NCBI GenBank assembly: GCA_036376915.1 | Contig: DASUZK010000114.1 | Location: forward strand, 1 to 64,000 | Direction of reading: 5' to 3' | Length of the DNA: 64,000 nucleotides | Origin: VRUE01 sp036376915 | Lineage (GTDB): Bacteria; Actinomycetota; Thermoleophilia; Solirubrobacterales; 70-9 | Shown here: in pieces, positions 28,599-37,175 of the stretch | How the letters are laid out: every line of letters starts with the position of its first letter | Position numbering within the stretch: the first letter of the stretch is position 1 | Notes under the pieces: model-generated | Told to the model about the DNA's origin: nothing | What the model saw: the letters and a program-made list of their open reading frames with translations, nothing else | Database searches by the model: none | Program-made: the position numbers and the translations under genes

Positions 28599-29916
28599 CC
28601 CGTGCTTCCCTGGCGGGAGCGACGGTGATGTTGCGGATCCTCGCCCGTTCCGGCTTGGGATCGGGCGCGCTCAACTCGGCCCGTTCGAGGAACTCGCGCA
28701 GCACCACTCGCATCTCGTATTCCGCGAAGGCGGCGCCGATGCAGCGCCGCACGCCGCCGCCGAACGGCAGCCAGGCATAGCCGTTGGGCTTGCCGTCGAG
28801 GAAGCGCTCGGGCCGGAACTCATGTGGGTCCGGGAAGAGGTCCTCGCGGTAGTGGAGCGCCGCGGCCGCCGGGAAGACGCAGGTCCCGGCCGGGAGGTCG
28901 TAGCCGCCGATCCGCAGCGGCTCGTTCAGCTTCCGAGCGGCGTCGATGATCACCGGACGGATCCGCAGGGTCTCCTTGATCGTCGCGTCGAGGTAGTCGT
29001 CCTCGCCCGCGGCGAGGGATTCGCGCAGCTTCGCCAGCACTCGCGGCGTGCGCAGCAGCCGCTCCATCGCCCAGGCGAGAGCGGTGGCGGTCGTCTCGTG
29101 GCCGGCGCCGAGCACCGTGACCAGCTCGTCGCGAAGTTCCTCGTCGGCCATCGGCGTGCCGTCGTCGTGCCGGGCCTGCAGGAGCAGGGAGAGCACGTCG
29201 TCTCGCTCTTCGACCTCGGCCTCGCGCCGGCGGATCTCGATCTCCTCGTAGATGAACTCGTCGAACGCCTCGCGGGCGCGGAGGAAGCGGGCCCAGGGGC
29301 TCCAGGGGCCGAGATTGCGGCGCAGGACCGGGAGGGCGATCGCGTTGACGCGCTTGCCGTAGGTGCCGATCAGCCGCTCTGCCCGCTCCAGGCGCTGCTC
29401 GTCGTGCATCCCGAATACCGCCTCGAGGATCACGGCCAGGGTGATCCGCTGTGTGTGCGGTCGCAGGGCGAAGGGCTCGCCGACCGGCCAGCTCTCCATC
29501 TCGCGCCGGGCGATCGTGCGCATCAGCTCGCCGTAGCGGCGGATCCGCTCGCCGTGGAACGGCGGCAGGAGGAGCTTGCGCTGGCGCATGTGCGGAGCCT
29601 CGTCGAGGGTCAGCACGGAGTTGGGGCCCAGCACCGGCTCCAGCACCGTCGCGTTCGCCTCGCCGGCGTGGAACTGCTCGGGCGTGCCCGTGAACACCTC
29701 CTTGACGAGGGATGGCTCGGCGACCCAGACCACCCGGCCGAGGATCGGGAAGGAGACGGTGAAGATGTCGCCATAGCGGCGCTGGAAGCGGCTGAGGAAG
29801 CCGTGGGGATCGCGTGCGTAGCGCAAACCCTGGAGGAGAGCGGGTCCTTTTGGGCCAGGAGGCAGCTCGCTGCGAGCCCTGGCGGCCGGCGCGCGGGGGA
29901 GTGTCGCCTGCTCCAT
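28573..29916 (-). CDS. Cytochrome P450
   Basis: 447 aa, full length. Heme-thiolate monooxygenase. I-helix oxygen-binding AGHETT at 271-276, K-helix ETLR at 315-318, FRPERF at 367-372, and heme loop FGGGVRRCIG with Cys392. The N-terminal PPGPKGP hinge without a membrane anchor indicates a soluble enzyme, resembling CYP110/CYP4-like bacterial fatty-acid or terpenoid hydroxylases. No ferredoxin or reductase gene is adjacent; substrate unknown. Confidence 0.95.
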   Translation of the reverse strand: MEQATLPRAPAARARSELPPGPKGPALLQGLRYARDPHGFLSRFQRRYGDIFTVSFPILGRVVWVAEPSLVKEVFTGTPEQFHAGEANATVLEPVLGPNSVLTLDEAPHMRQRKLLLPPFHGERIRRYGELMRTIARREMESWPVGEPFALRPHTQRITLAVILEAVFGMHDEQRLERAERLIGTYGKRVNAIALPVLRRNLGPWSPWARFLRAREAFDEFIYEEIEIRRREAEVEERDDVLSLLLQARHDDGTPMADEELRDELVTVLGAGHETTATALAWAMERLLRTPRVLAKLRESLAAGEDDYLDATIKETLRIRPVIIDAARKLNEPLRIGGYDLPAGTCVFPAAAALHYREDLFPDPHEFRPERFLDGKPNGYAWLPFGGGVRRCIGAAFAEYEMRVVLREFLERAELSAPDPKPERARIRNITVAPAREARVRLDRPLR

Positions 29917-29966
29917 CGCGCCAACCTTAGACCAACCACCGGCTGGCTGGACAGCCAGTGAGCTGT

Positions 29967-30812
29967 CTAAAACACGATAGTGCGGGCGCCGTCGAGTAGG
30001 ACGCGGTCGTCGACGTGTGCCTTGACCGCCCGGGCGAGCACCAGCCGCTCGATGTCGCGGCCGATCCGTTTCAGGTCCTCGACCTCGTCGCGGTGGCTGA
30101 CTCGGGTCACGTCCTGGTCGATGATCGGCCCGGCATCGAGCTCCTCGGTGACGTAGTGGGCGGTGGCGCCGATCAGCTTGACGCCGCGCTCGTGGGCCCG
30201 GCGGTATGGGTCGGCGCCGACGAAGGCGGGCAGGAAGCTGTGGTGGATGTTGATCGCCGGCGTGCCCAACCGCTCCAGGAACTCGGGGGAGAGGATCTGC
30301 ATGTAGCGGGCGAGGACGAGCAGGTCGACGCCGGCGAAGAGCTCCAGCGCCTGCGCCTCGGCCCGCTCGCGCGCGTCCGGGGCGATCGGCACGTGGTGGA
30401 AGTCGAGTCCCAGCGACTCGACCTGCCCGCGGTGATCGTCGTGGTTGGAGACGACGGCAACGATGTCGGCGCCGAGCTCGCCGCTGCGCCAGCGCCAGAG
30501 CAGGTCGGAGAGGCAGTGGTCTTCGCGCGAGACCATGATCGCCACTCGCTTGCGCTCGCTCGACTCGGCGAAGCGGTGCTCCATCTCGAAGCGCGTGGCA
30601 ACCTCGCGCTCGAAGCGCTGCCGGATTGCAGCCAGCTCGTCCTCGGGGATGGCGTCGAACACCATGCGCATGAAGAAGCGCCCCTCGTCGCTGGAATGCT
30701 GGTCGGCGTCGACGATATTGAGGCCGGCATCGGCGAGGAAGCCGCTGACGGCGGCGATCAGCCCCGGGCGGTCGGGGCAGGCGAGCAGCAGGCGCGAGGT
30801 CGGAGAATCCAC
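29967..30812 (-). CDS. purU: Formyltetrahydrofolate deformylase
   Basis: 281 aa from GTG. Hydrolyses 10-formyl-THF to THF and formate, balancing one-carbon pools and feeding purine synthesis through PurT. An N-terminal ACT domain (LLLACPDRPGLIAAVSGFLADAGLNIVDADQHS, residues 8-40) senses effectors. The formyltransferase-like domain has VSREDHCLSDLL, NIHHSFLPAFVGADPY (catalytic Asn/His) and AHYVTEELDAGPIIDQD (catalytic Asp). Confidence 0.95.
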   Translation of the reverse strand: MDSPTSRLLLACPDRPGLIAAVSGFLADAGLNIVDADQHSSDEGRFFMRMVFDAIPEDELAAIRQRFEREVATRFEMEHRFAESSERKRVAIMVSREDHCLSDLLWRWRSGELGADIVAVVSNHDDHRGQVESLGLDFHHVPIAPDARERAEAQALELFAGVDLLVLARYMQILSPEFLERLGTPAINIHHSFLPAFVGADPYRRAHERGVKLIGATAHYVTEELDAGPIIDQDVTRVSHRDEVEDLKRIGRDIERLVLARAVKAHVDDRVLLDGARTIVF

Positions 30813-30999
30813 GCCCTCATCATCCCGGCTTTCTGCTCGATTGCAGCCCGTCCCCGTTTATCTGAGCCGCAAGATTCAATTCATCGTCCGTCCATTGGAA
30901 GGGATTCTGTGCCTGATGTCGTGCGAGACGGCACTTACTTGGTGAGCAGTGTGAGCGCGATCACATTCTGCGGCCGCGAATACCGCCACGGTTCCGCGC

Positions 31000-31491
31000 T
31001 TGCTCACAAAACGCACATATTTCATCCCTGTCCTGATCGCCTGCATCGCCTTCCCCGCGGTCGCTCTCGCGACCACCGGCGACGGTCCCGCGCCTCCACG
31101 GGTCGGCGTGGCCGACGCGGTGCCCATCAAGATCGGCGCCCTGCAGCGCCCGGTCGCCCGCTTCCACAAGACGATCAGCGCCACCGTCAAGCGCATGGAG
31201 GCCAAGCGCCGCGCCGAAGCTCGCCGCGAACGACGTGAGCTCTACGCAACTCTCCCAGGAGGCGTCTCGCAGGAAACCCTCGAGGCCATCGCCGCCTGCG
31301 AGTCCGGCGGCGATCCCACGATCGTCTCCTCTGACGGCACCTACCGAGGCAAGTACCAGTTCAGCATCAGCACCTGGGAATCCGTCGGCGGCTCCGGTGA
31401 CCCGGCAGCTGCTCCAGAGCAGGAGCAGGATTACCGCGCCGCCCTCCTCTATGCCGCTTCGGGCTCGAGTCCCTGGCCTATCTGCGGCTGA
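31000..31491 (+). CDS. Secreted transglycosylase-like protein (resuscitation-promoting-factor domain)
   Basis: 163 aa from TTG 31000. Signal peptide YFIPVLIACIAFPAVALA, a basic helical linker (KRMEAKRRAEARRERREL), and a C-terminal Rpf/transglycosylase-like domain: IAACESGGDPTIVSSDGTY (catalytic Glu in ACESGG), RGKYQFSISTWESVGG, and AALLYAASGSSPWPICG. Cleaves peptidoglycan glycan strands; Rpf proteins wake dormant actinobacterial cells. The 187-nt upstream gap has no clear riboswitch or terminator. Confidence 0.85.
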   Translation: MLTKRTYFIPVLIACIAFPAVALATTGDGPAPPRVGVADAVPIKIGALQRPVARFHKTISATVKRMEAKRRAEARRERRELYATLPGGVSQETLEAIAACESGGDPTIVSSDGTYRGKYQFSISTWESVGGSGDPAAAPEQEQDYRAALLYAASGSSPWPICG

Positions 31492-31551
31492 TCCGAGGGC
31501 TGGAATCCAAAGAGGGCTTGGGTGCCCGGTCCCTCCCCTACGATCACGGCG

Positions 31552-32397
31552 ATGAGCGAGGCTGTTCCCACTCCCGATCCAAGAGGCCCGACTCGAAAAC
31601 CCCCTCGTGAGGCGATCGCCGAGGCCAAGGTCAAGGCACCGACGCGAGGGAACAGGAAGCTCGAGGGCTTCCTCGACGCCGTCAACGGCGACGAGCAGGT
31701 GCGGGCGTGGTGGTACATGGCCCAGGTCCATGCCGAGCGGCTGGGGATGTCGGACCATTCCTGGGTCCACACCCAGATCGTGCTCAACATCGCCTTGCGC
31801 CTACTGCGCCTGCTGTGCAAGGCCGGGGTGGAGCCGGCGGTCGTCGCCGACCACGGGATGTCGCCGCGGGACGCCGAGGTCGTCGTCGCGGGTGGCGCCC
31901 TGCTGCACGACGTCGGCATGTCGATCCATCGGGTCGACCACGAGGCCTACAGCCTCTTCCTCGCCGGCGGCGCGCTCGAGCGGCTGCTCGCGGATTGCTA
32001 TCGCGAGCCGGAGCGCACCGTCGTCGCCTCGGAGATCCTGCACGCGATCATCGGCCACCGCCGCCGCGGCGAGCCCTACACGCTGGAGGCGGGGGTGGTC
32101 AGGGTCGCCGACGCGCTCGACATGGCACAGGGCCGCACCCGGATCCCGCTGGAAGCGGGACAGGAGGGCATCCACTCGATCTCGGCCGCGGCCATCGACG
32201 AGGTCAGGATCGAGGCGGGGGAGACGCGTCCGCTGCGGATCGAGATCGAGCTGAACAACTCCGCTGGCATCTTCCAGGTCGACGACCTGCTGGCGACGAA
32301 GATCCGCGACACCCCCCTGGAGGGCAAGGTCGAAGTCCTCGCCAAGATCGAGGGGGAGACGGAGAAACGCCTCCTGAGTGGCTTCAGGCTGGACTAA
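31552..32397 (+). CDS. HD-domain phosphohydrolase-like protein
   Basis: 281 aa from ATG 31552 (GTG 31522 also possible). HD metal motif LLHDVGMSIHRVDHE near residue 120, preceded by HSWVHTQIVLNIALRLL and followed by HAIIGHRRRGEPYTLEAGVVRVADALDMA, the second His/Asp cluster of the superfamily. Such proteins cleave phosphomonoesters or cyclic/nucleotide phosphates; the substrate is not predictable. Its stop is 5 bases from the convergent small membrane gene. Confidence 0.8.
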   Translation: MSEAVPTPDPRGPTRKPPREAIAEAKVKAPTRGNRKLEGFLDAVNGDEQVRAWWYMAQVHAERLGMSDHSWVHTQIVLNIALRLLRLLCKAGVEPAVVADHGMSPRDAEVVVAGGALLHDVGMSIHRVDHEAYSLFLAGGALERLLADCYREPERTVVASEILHAIIGHRRRGEPYTLEAGVVRVADALDMAQGRTRIPLEAGQEGIHSISAAAIDEVRIEAGETRPLRIEIELNNSAGIFQVDDLLATKIRDTPLEGKVEVLAKIEGETEKRLLSGFRLD

Positions 32398-32402
32398 AAG
32401 GT

Positions 32403-32660
32403 CTAGCTGAACCGGTCGAGGTCATAGCGGCGCAGTTCTTTGCGCTTCTCGAGGCGGCCCTGGACCACCGAGAGCACGATCACGAGGATCGCGAAGAAGG
32501 CGATCACGCCGAAGCAGAAGAAGGTCACGGTCTTGTCGGTCGTCGGGCCGGCGAGGCCGACGCCGTTCTCGGCCAGCGCCACAGGCGCGACCAGCAGCAG
32601 CGAGAGCAGCGCGGCGCCGAGTGCCGCGAGAGCTTTGGCTGGGCGAGAGGGAGCCTTCAA
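32403..32660 (-). CDS. Small secreted/membrane protein of unknown function
   Basis: 85 aa. Signal peptide (KALAALGAALLSLLLVAPVALA-E), a short Gly-rich external part, one transmembrane helix (VTFFCFGVIAFFAILVIVLSVVQ) and a basic tail GRLEKRKELRRYDLDRFS. No family recognised. Divergent from uppP with a long inverted repeat between them. Confidence 0.6.
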   Translation of the reverse strand: MKAPSRPAKALAALGAALLSLLLVAPVALAENGVGLAGPTTDKTVTFFCFGVIAFFAILVIVLSVVQGRLEKRKELRRYDLDRFS

Positions 32661-32674
32661 GGTTCCGCAAATCT

Positions 32675-32782
32675 AGCGCAAGGGACGGGCATCCCCGGAG
32701 GAAACATTGGAGCCCGCCTTGGCCAGGACCCTGAAGGCGGTTCCTATGCGGGGTTTCCGCAGGGATGCCCGTCCCTTGCGCT
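32675..32782. repeat. Long inverted repeat between small membrane gene and uppP
   Basis: Perfect 21-nt arms at 32675-32695 and 32762-32782 (AGCGCAAGGGACGGGCATCC type). Pairing continues inwards imperfectly through CGGAGGAAAC / GTTTCCGCAG, leaving a ~40-nt loop. It fills the 139-nt divergent gap that must also hold the promoters of both genes. Confidence 0.8.
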
Positions 32783-32799
32783 CCATAGGATGCGCCGCG

Positions 32800-33615
32800 A
32801 TGAGCGCCCTCGAAGCCATCGTCCTCGGCCTCGTGCAGGGGCTGACCGAGTTCCTGCCGATCTCCTCCAGCGGGCACCTGCGAATCGTGCCGGCGCTGCT
32901 CGGCTGGCCCGATCCAGGTGCCGGGTTCACCGCCGTGATCCAGCTCGGGACGATGGCGGCGGTTCTGATCTACTTCCGCGCCGACCTATGGCGGATCGCA
33001 GCTGCGTGGCTGCGTGAATTGCGGGTGCCGATTCGCCAGGGCAGCCAAGACGCGAAGTTGGGCTGGTTCATCGTCTTGGGGACGATCCCGATCTCGATCT
33101 TCGGCTTCCTCTTCAGCGATCAGATCGAGTCGGGTGCGCGCAGCCTCTACCTGATCGGCTCGGCGCTCATCCTCTTTTCGTTCGTCATGGTTCTCGCCGA
33201 GCGGGTCGGCACCCGGCAGCGAGCCCTGACCGAGATGAACGGTCGCGACGGGCTGTTCGTCGGGATGGCCCAGGCGCTGGCCCTCATCCCCGGTGTCTCA
33301 CGCTCGGGGGCGACCATCTCGGCCGGCCTGTTTCGCGGTTTCGACCGAGTAGCCGCGGCGCGATACTCGTTCCTGCTCTCGGTGCCGGCCGTGGTCCTGA
33401 GTGGCCTCTTCGAGCTGCGCAAGATCGGCGAGGATGGCAGTCCCTCGGTGGGGGTGACCGCGATCGCCACGCTTGTCGCCTTCGTCTCCGGCTACCTGGC
33501 GATCGCCTGGCTGCTTCGCTACCTCAGCACCCACACGCTGGAGATCTTCGTCGTCTATCGGATCGCCTTGGGCGTGCTGACTCTGGCGCTGGCGGGGACC
33601 GGTGCGATCAGCTAG
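32800..33615 (+). CDS. uppP: Undecaprenyl-diphosphatase UppP/BacA
   Basis: 271 aa from ATG 32800. Integral membrane enzyme that recycles undecaprenyl pyrophosphate to the lipid carrier used for cell-wall synthesis; gives bacitracin tolerance. Signature motifs EFLPISSSGHLRI (residues ~17-29) and PGVSRSGATISAGLFRG, with about eight hydrophobic helices in total. The open frame reaches further upstream through the inverted repeat, but the chosen ATG matches the usual N-terminus (ALEAIVLGLVQGLTEF). Confidence 0.95.
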   Translation: MSALEAIVLGLVQGLTEFLPISSSGHLRIVPALLGWPDPGAGFTAVIQLGTMAAVLIYFRADLWRIAAAWLRELRVPIRQGSQDAKLGWFIVLGTIPISIFGFLFSDQIESGARSLYLIGSALILFSFVMVLAERVGTRQRALTEMNGRDGLFVGMAQALALIPGVSRSGATISAGLFRGFDRVAAARYSFLLSVPAVVLSGLFELRKIGEDGSPSVGVTAIATLVAFVSGYLAIAWLLRYLSTHTLEIFVVYRIALGVLTLALAGTGAIS

Positions 33616-33629
33616 CGGCTCCAGAAATG

Positions 33630-33659
33630 GCGAACGGCCCGGGGCAGCGGGCCGTTCGC
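33630..33659 (+). terminator. Hairpin downstream of uppP, probable terminator
   Basis: Perfect 11-bp stem GCGAACGGCCC / GGGCCGTTCGC with an 8-base loop, 14 bases after the uppP stop. No T tract follows. The remaining 230 bases up to the response regulator show a 14-nt palindrome TTTCACTTGTGAAA (33772-33785), a possible operator, and TACAAT (33835-33840), a possible -10 element. Confidence 0.6.
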
Positions 33660-33891
33660 GGTGACGAGAGAGGAGTCTCGTGCAGCAGAGTCTGCCGGGG
33701 GACCGGACCCGCGGGTGAACATCCAGAGAAACCGGTTTCGAGGCCCTACCGATTCCCCGCAATTTCGGTGCTTTCACTTGTGAAAATCCTGTAATCGCAA
33801 GGGTTTTCCGCGAGCGGACGTCGCCGGGGGCGCATACAATCCCGCTGTTGCCGCGCAAGGGCACAGCTCCGTCAGCAACGGCGTCCTCCAC

Positions 33892-34701
33892 TTGAACCCA
33901 CAGCAGACCATCCGGCTCGCGGTAATCGACGAGGACAGCGGTTTCGTCACCGTCCTCTCGAAGCGCACCGAGGCCGCCGGGTGGCAGCAGCGGGTCCTGA
34001 CCAGCGCGATCCCGCCCGACGAGCTGGTGGCGATGAAGCTGAACGCGTTGCTGATCGACCTCTCGGTGCTTGGCGACGAAGCCTGGAGCTACCTGGAGCG
34101 AGTCTGCGGGATGCTGCCCGGCCTCGGCGTGGTCGTCTGCGCCAGCCGCTCCACGGTGGCCCAGCGGGTGCGGGCGCTGCGCCTCGGTGTCGACGACTGG
34201 ATCGGCAAGCCCTGCCATCCCGAGGAGGTGATGGCGCGAATCGAAGCGGTATCGCGTCGCCGTCGCCGCGGGCGCAGCGTCGAGGCCGGTCCGCTGGTCG
34301 CCGGCGAGCTGGAGATTCGCGCCGACCAGTTTCAGGCCTTTGTCGGTGACGGCAGCCTCGACCTCACCCGGCGTGAGTTCGAGTTGCTCCAGCTCCTCGC
34401 TGACGCCAAGGGCCAGGTGCTAGAGCGCGAGGCGATCTACCAGCGCGTCTGGGGCTACGCGATGGCCCACGGCGACCGCTCCGTCGACGTCTTCATCCGC
34501 AAGCTGCGCCAGAAGCTCGAGAAGCGCTCGCCCGGGTGGGGCTACATCCACACCCACTTCGGCGTCGGCTACCGCTTCGACCCGGAGCCAGCCGAGGGGG
34601 TCGAGCCGGCGACGCCTGCCCCGGAGCCCGTTGCATCGGCCGAGGCTCCGTCCGGCACCGCGAACTCACAAGTAGTTCAAAGCAGCGTTACGCCCGCGTA
34701 G
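33892..34701 (+). CDS. OmpR/PhoB-family response regulator
   Basis: 269 aa from TTG 33892. The receiver domain shows acidic residues in VIDEDS (13-15), the phospho-acceptor Asp56 in LLIDLS, Ser85 and Lys106 in WIGKPC. The winged-helix effector domain is LDLTRREFELLQLLADAKGQVLEREAIYQRVWGY ... RSVDVFIRKLRQKLE ... YIHTHFGVGYRFDP. A Pro/Ala-rich tail of ~35 residues follows. No histidine kinase gene lies next to it. Position before the pst operon suggests it is the phosphate regulator (PhoB/PhoP/RegX3 role), by inference. Confidence 0.85.
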   Translation: MNPQQTIRLAVIDEDSGFVTVLSKRTEAAGWQQRVLTSAIPPDELVAMKLNALLIDLSVLGDEAWSYLERVCGMLPGLGVVVCASRSTVAQRVRALRLGVDDWIGKPCHPEEVMARIEAVSRRRRRGRSVEAGPLVAGELEIRADQFQAFVGDGSLDLTRREFELLQLLADAKGQVLEREAIYQRVWGYAMAHGDRSVDVFIRKLRQKLEKRSPGWGYIHTHFGVGYRFDPEPAEGVEPATPAPEPVASAEAPSGTANSQVVQSSVTPA

Positions 34702-34737
34702 CCGCGCCCGCGCCGGTCGTGGCGATCTTCGCTCGCG

Positions 34738-34889
34738 ATGCTGGAGATCCGCCCTGAGGAGCACGCGGCGTTGGTCGATGGACGGCCTCTCGGCCCGACT
34801 ATGCGCGAAGCTGAGCAAAGCCCTTCCGGGAAAAGAGCCTGATTCACACCTATAGCGGCATCGGCTATCGCTTCTCGCTGGACGGCTGA
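34738..34889 (+). pseudogene. Remnant of a second OmpR-family response regulator
   Basis: ATG-LEIRPEEHAALVDGRPLG-PT-MRE (34738-34809) matches the start of a winged-helix domain (compare LEIRADQFQAF...LTRREFELL in the intact gene just upstream). After a break, LIHTYSGIGYRFSLDG-stop (34839-34889) matches the end of such a domain (compare YIHTHFGVGYRF). The ~55 residues in between, including the recognition helix, are missing and the frames do not join. It looks like the decayed C-terminal part of a tandem duplicate. Confidence 0.7.
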
Positions 34890-34943
34890 GCCACGCCGCA
34901 AAGCGAACTAGATTTCTTATATCGTTTTCGAATCTTTGAGCCA

Positions 34944-36047
34944 CTGACAGCAAGGACGTTTGCGATTCTCCTCTCGGTCACGGTGCTGGGGATAGGCATC
35001 GCGGCCTGCGGCAGCGATGCCAACGGCGGCGATTCGCCTAGCGGCGCGGGCGGCGCTTCGTCCGGCGACACCGAAGGCCAGATCGTCGGCGCCGGGTCCG
35101 ATGCACAGGGGCTCGCACAGGAAATCTGGACACGTGGATTCAAACCAGCCTCCGGGGAATCGATCTCCTACGAGGCGGTCGGCTCGGAGGAGGGCCGTCG
35201 GCGTTTCATCGAGGGAGAGGTCGCTTTTGCCGGCAGCGACACACCGCTTGAAGGGGACGAGCTTGCCGAAGCCGCCGAACGCTGCGAACCGGGCGAACTG
35301 ATCGAGCTTCCCGCCTACATCTCGCCGATAGTCATCTTCCCCAACCTCAAACTCACGGCGATGGAACTTTCACCGCAGACGTTGGCAAAGGTCTTCAACG
35401 GGGAAATCACTCGCTGGGACGATCAGGAGATCCAGCGGGAAAACCCGACTATCGGCCCGATCGGGCTCCCGCCCAAGCTGGCCATCGAGCCGGTTGGCCT
35501 CTCCGAGGAGCCAGCGATGACCGAGCAGGTAACCGCCTACCTCGCCTACGAGGCCCCGCGTGTCTGGGACTACGGAACGACGGAGGACTGGCCGATCGAC
35601 GGAAGCGAGACCGCGACGGACGTGGTGAACGTTGGCGAAGTGGTCGGGGCGCAAGCCGGCAGGGTCGGCTACGTCGACCTCAGCCACGTCGGGCAGCTGT
35701 TCGGAGTGACCCGGCTCGCCGCCCGAGGTGGGTTCTTCGTCGAACCGACTGCGCAGACCACCACGGCGAGACTTGAAAATGCGCATCTGGACACGGCGCT
35801 CAGCAAGGGACCGCGGATGCTCCCGGTCGAGCTGGAGCAGAAGGTGCCGCCGGGGTCCTACCCGCTCGTCCTGGTTTCTTACTTGATCGCCTGCACCGCA
35901 TACGACTCGGATAGCGAAGCCGCTGCCGTGGACGCATACCTCAAGTACGTGGTCGGCCGCAAGGGTCAGGAAGCCTCTGCGCAGGAAGCCGGGACGGCCT
36001 ACGCGCCGCCCTGGCTGCGAAGGAAGACCTTCGCAGCCGTCGATTGA
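34944..36047 (+). CDS. PstS-like phosphate-binding lipoprotein (paralogue)
   Basis: A PBP-like domain is clear: IVGAGSDAQGLAQEIW, VAFAGSDTPL, YISPIVIFPNL, TLAKVFNGEITRWDDQEI, GRVGYVDLSH and YPLVLVSYLIACTAY follow the PstS order. The first standard start codon (GTG 34983) leaves only eight residues before the lipobox IAAC, too short for a signal peptide. In frame upstream, CTG 34944 would give LTARTFAILLSVTVLGIGIAAC, a proper lipoprotein signal. No clear ribosome site is seen for either. Likely binds phosphate or a related oxyanion on the cell surface; start or function may be impaired. Confidence 0.72.
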   Translation: MTARTFAILLSVTVLGIGIAACGSDANGGDSPSGAGGASSGDTEGQIVGAGSDAQGLAQEIWTRGFKPASGESISYEAVGSEEGRRRFIEGEVAFAGSDTPLEGDELAEAAERCEPGELIELPAYISPIVIFPNLKLTAMELSPQTLAKVFNGEITRWDDQEIQRENPTIGPIGLPPKLAIEPVGLSEEPAMTEQVTAYLAYEAPRVWDYGTTEDWPIDGSETATDVVNVGEVVGAQAGRVGYVDLSHVGQLFGVTRLAARGGFFVEPTAQTTTARLENAHLDTALSKGPRMLPVELEQKVPPGSYPLVLVSYLIACTAYDSDSEAAAVDAYLKYVVGRKGQEASAQEAGTAYAPPWLRRKTFAAVD

Positions 36048-36076
36048 CGCGATTTACGTAGCCGAAGTCGCGTCTT

Positions 36077-36097
36077 TTACATCCTTTTCACATCCTC
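36077..36097 (+). promoter_or_regulatory. Putative PHO box upstream of pstS
   Basis: Two direct repeats TACATCC (36078-36084) and CACATCC (36089-36095) with an 11-base period, about 100 bases before the pstS start. Response regulators of the PhoB/PhoP type bind tandem 11-base repeats, in Streptomyces of the GTTCACC type. The match is by spacing and partial sequence only. Confidence 0.4.
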
Positions 36098-36197
36098 GAC
36101 ACAGGCGGGTAACAAGCTGCCTGGGTGACCGCTGCGAGGGTGCGACGTCAGCGGCCGCAGGGCCGTCCACTGGAGTGAACGACGAGAAGGAGACAGA

Positions 36198-37154
36198 GTG
36201 ATTAGCTCTAGATTGCTCGTGGTCCTCGCCTCTGCTGCCGTCCTGGCGGTCGGGGTCGCGGCCTGCGGCAGCGACGACGAAAGCACGGCCGGCGGCAGCA
36301 GCGACCTCTCGGGGTCGATTCGCATCGACGGGTCCAGCACGGTGGGGCCGCTCACCGAGGCGGTTGCCGAGCAGTTCGAATCCGAAAACTCCGGCGTCAA
36401 GGTGACGGTTGGTACCTCGGGCACCGGCGGCGGCTTCGAAAAGTTCTGCGCCGGCGAGACCTCGATATCCGACGCTTCGCGTGCGATCGAGCCCGAAGAG
36501 GTCGAAGCCTGCGAGAAGAAGGGCATCGAGTTCGAGGAGGTGCGGGTCGCGACCGACGCCCTCACGATCGTCGTCAACCCCGAGAACCCGGTCAACTGCC
36601 TCACCGTCGATCAGCTGGGTGCCGTTTGGGGCCCGGACTCCAAGCTCGACAACTGGAGCCAGATTCCCGGCCTGCAAGAGGAATTCGACGAGGAGCTGGC
36701 GCTCTTCGGCCCGGGCACGGACTCCGGCACGTTCGACTACTTCACCGAGGAAATCAACGGTGAGGAGGGCGCCTCGCGCAAGGACTACAACAACGTCGGC
36801 GAGAACGACAACGCCACCGTCACCGGCGTCGAGGGCGCCCCGGGCGGCATGGGCTACTTCGGCTACTCCTTCTACCAGGAGAACGAAGACGCCCTGAAGG
36901 CGCTTGAAGTCGACGGAGGCAAAGGCTGCGTCGCCCCCTCGGCGGAAACCGCCCAGAACGACGAATACGTGCCGCTCAGCCGGCCGCTCCTCATCTACCC
37001 CAGCGCCGAAGCGCTGGAAAAGCCCGAGGTGAAGGCGTTCGTCGACTACTACCTCGACAACGTCAACGAAGTCGCCGAAGCCGTCGGCTTCATCCCGCTG
37101 ACCGAAGAGCAGCTGGAAGCGTCCAAGGACGCGACCGCGACTCTGACCGAATAG
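36198..37154 (+). CDS. pstS: Phosphate ABC transporter substrate-binding lipoprotein
   Basis: 318 aa from GTG with ribosome site GAAGGAG. Lipoprotein signal ending VGVAACGSDD. Phosphate-binding residues lie in IDGSSTVGPLTEA, GTSGTGGGFEKFCAGE, SDASRAI, and the Ser/Asp/Thr cluster GPGTDSGTFDYFTE. It delivers phosphate to PstCA. Its copy next door (34944-36047) is more divergent. First gene of the pstSCAB-phoU run. Confidence 0.96.
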   Translation: MISSRLLVVLASAAVLAVGVAACGSDDESTAGGSSDLSGSIRIDGSSTVGPLTEAVAEQFESENSGVKVTVGTSGTGGGFEKFCAGETSISDASRAIEPEEVEACEKKGIEFEEVRVATDALTIVVNPENPVNCLTVDQLGAVWGPDSKLDNWSQIPGLQEEFDEELALFGPGTDSGTFDYFTEEINGEEGASRKDYNNVGENDNATVTGVEGAPGGMGYFGYSFYQENEDALKALEVDGGKGCVAPSAETAQNDEYVPLSRPLLIYPSAEALEKPEVKAFVDYYLDNVNEVAEAVGFIPLTEEQLEASKDATATLTE

Positions 37155-37175
37155 GCGAGGAGGAAGCGACCCGCG

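Noticed and set aside
30813..30999. Cyclic-di-AMP riboswitch before the Rpf-like gene
   Set aside because: Rpf genes can carry one, but I found no recognisable conserved core in the 187-nt leader.
33616..33891. tRNA or small RNA gene between uppP and the response regulator
   Set aside because: Hairpins are present but no cloverleaf or T-arm consensus; explained better as terminator and operator.
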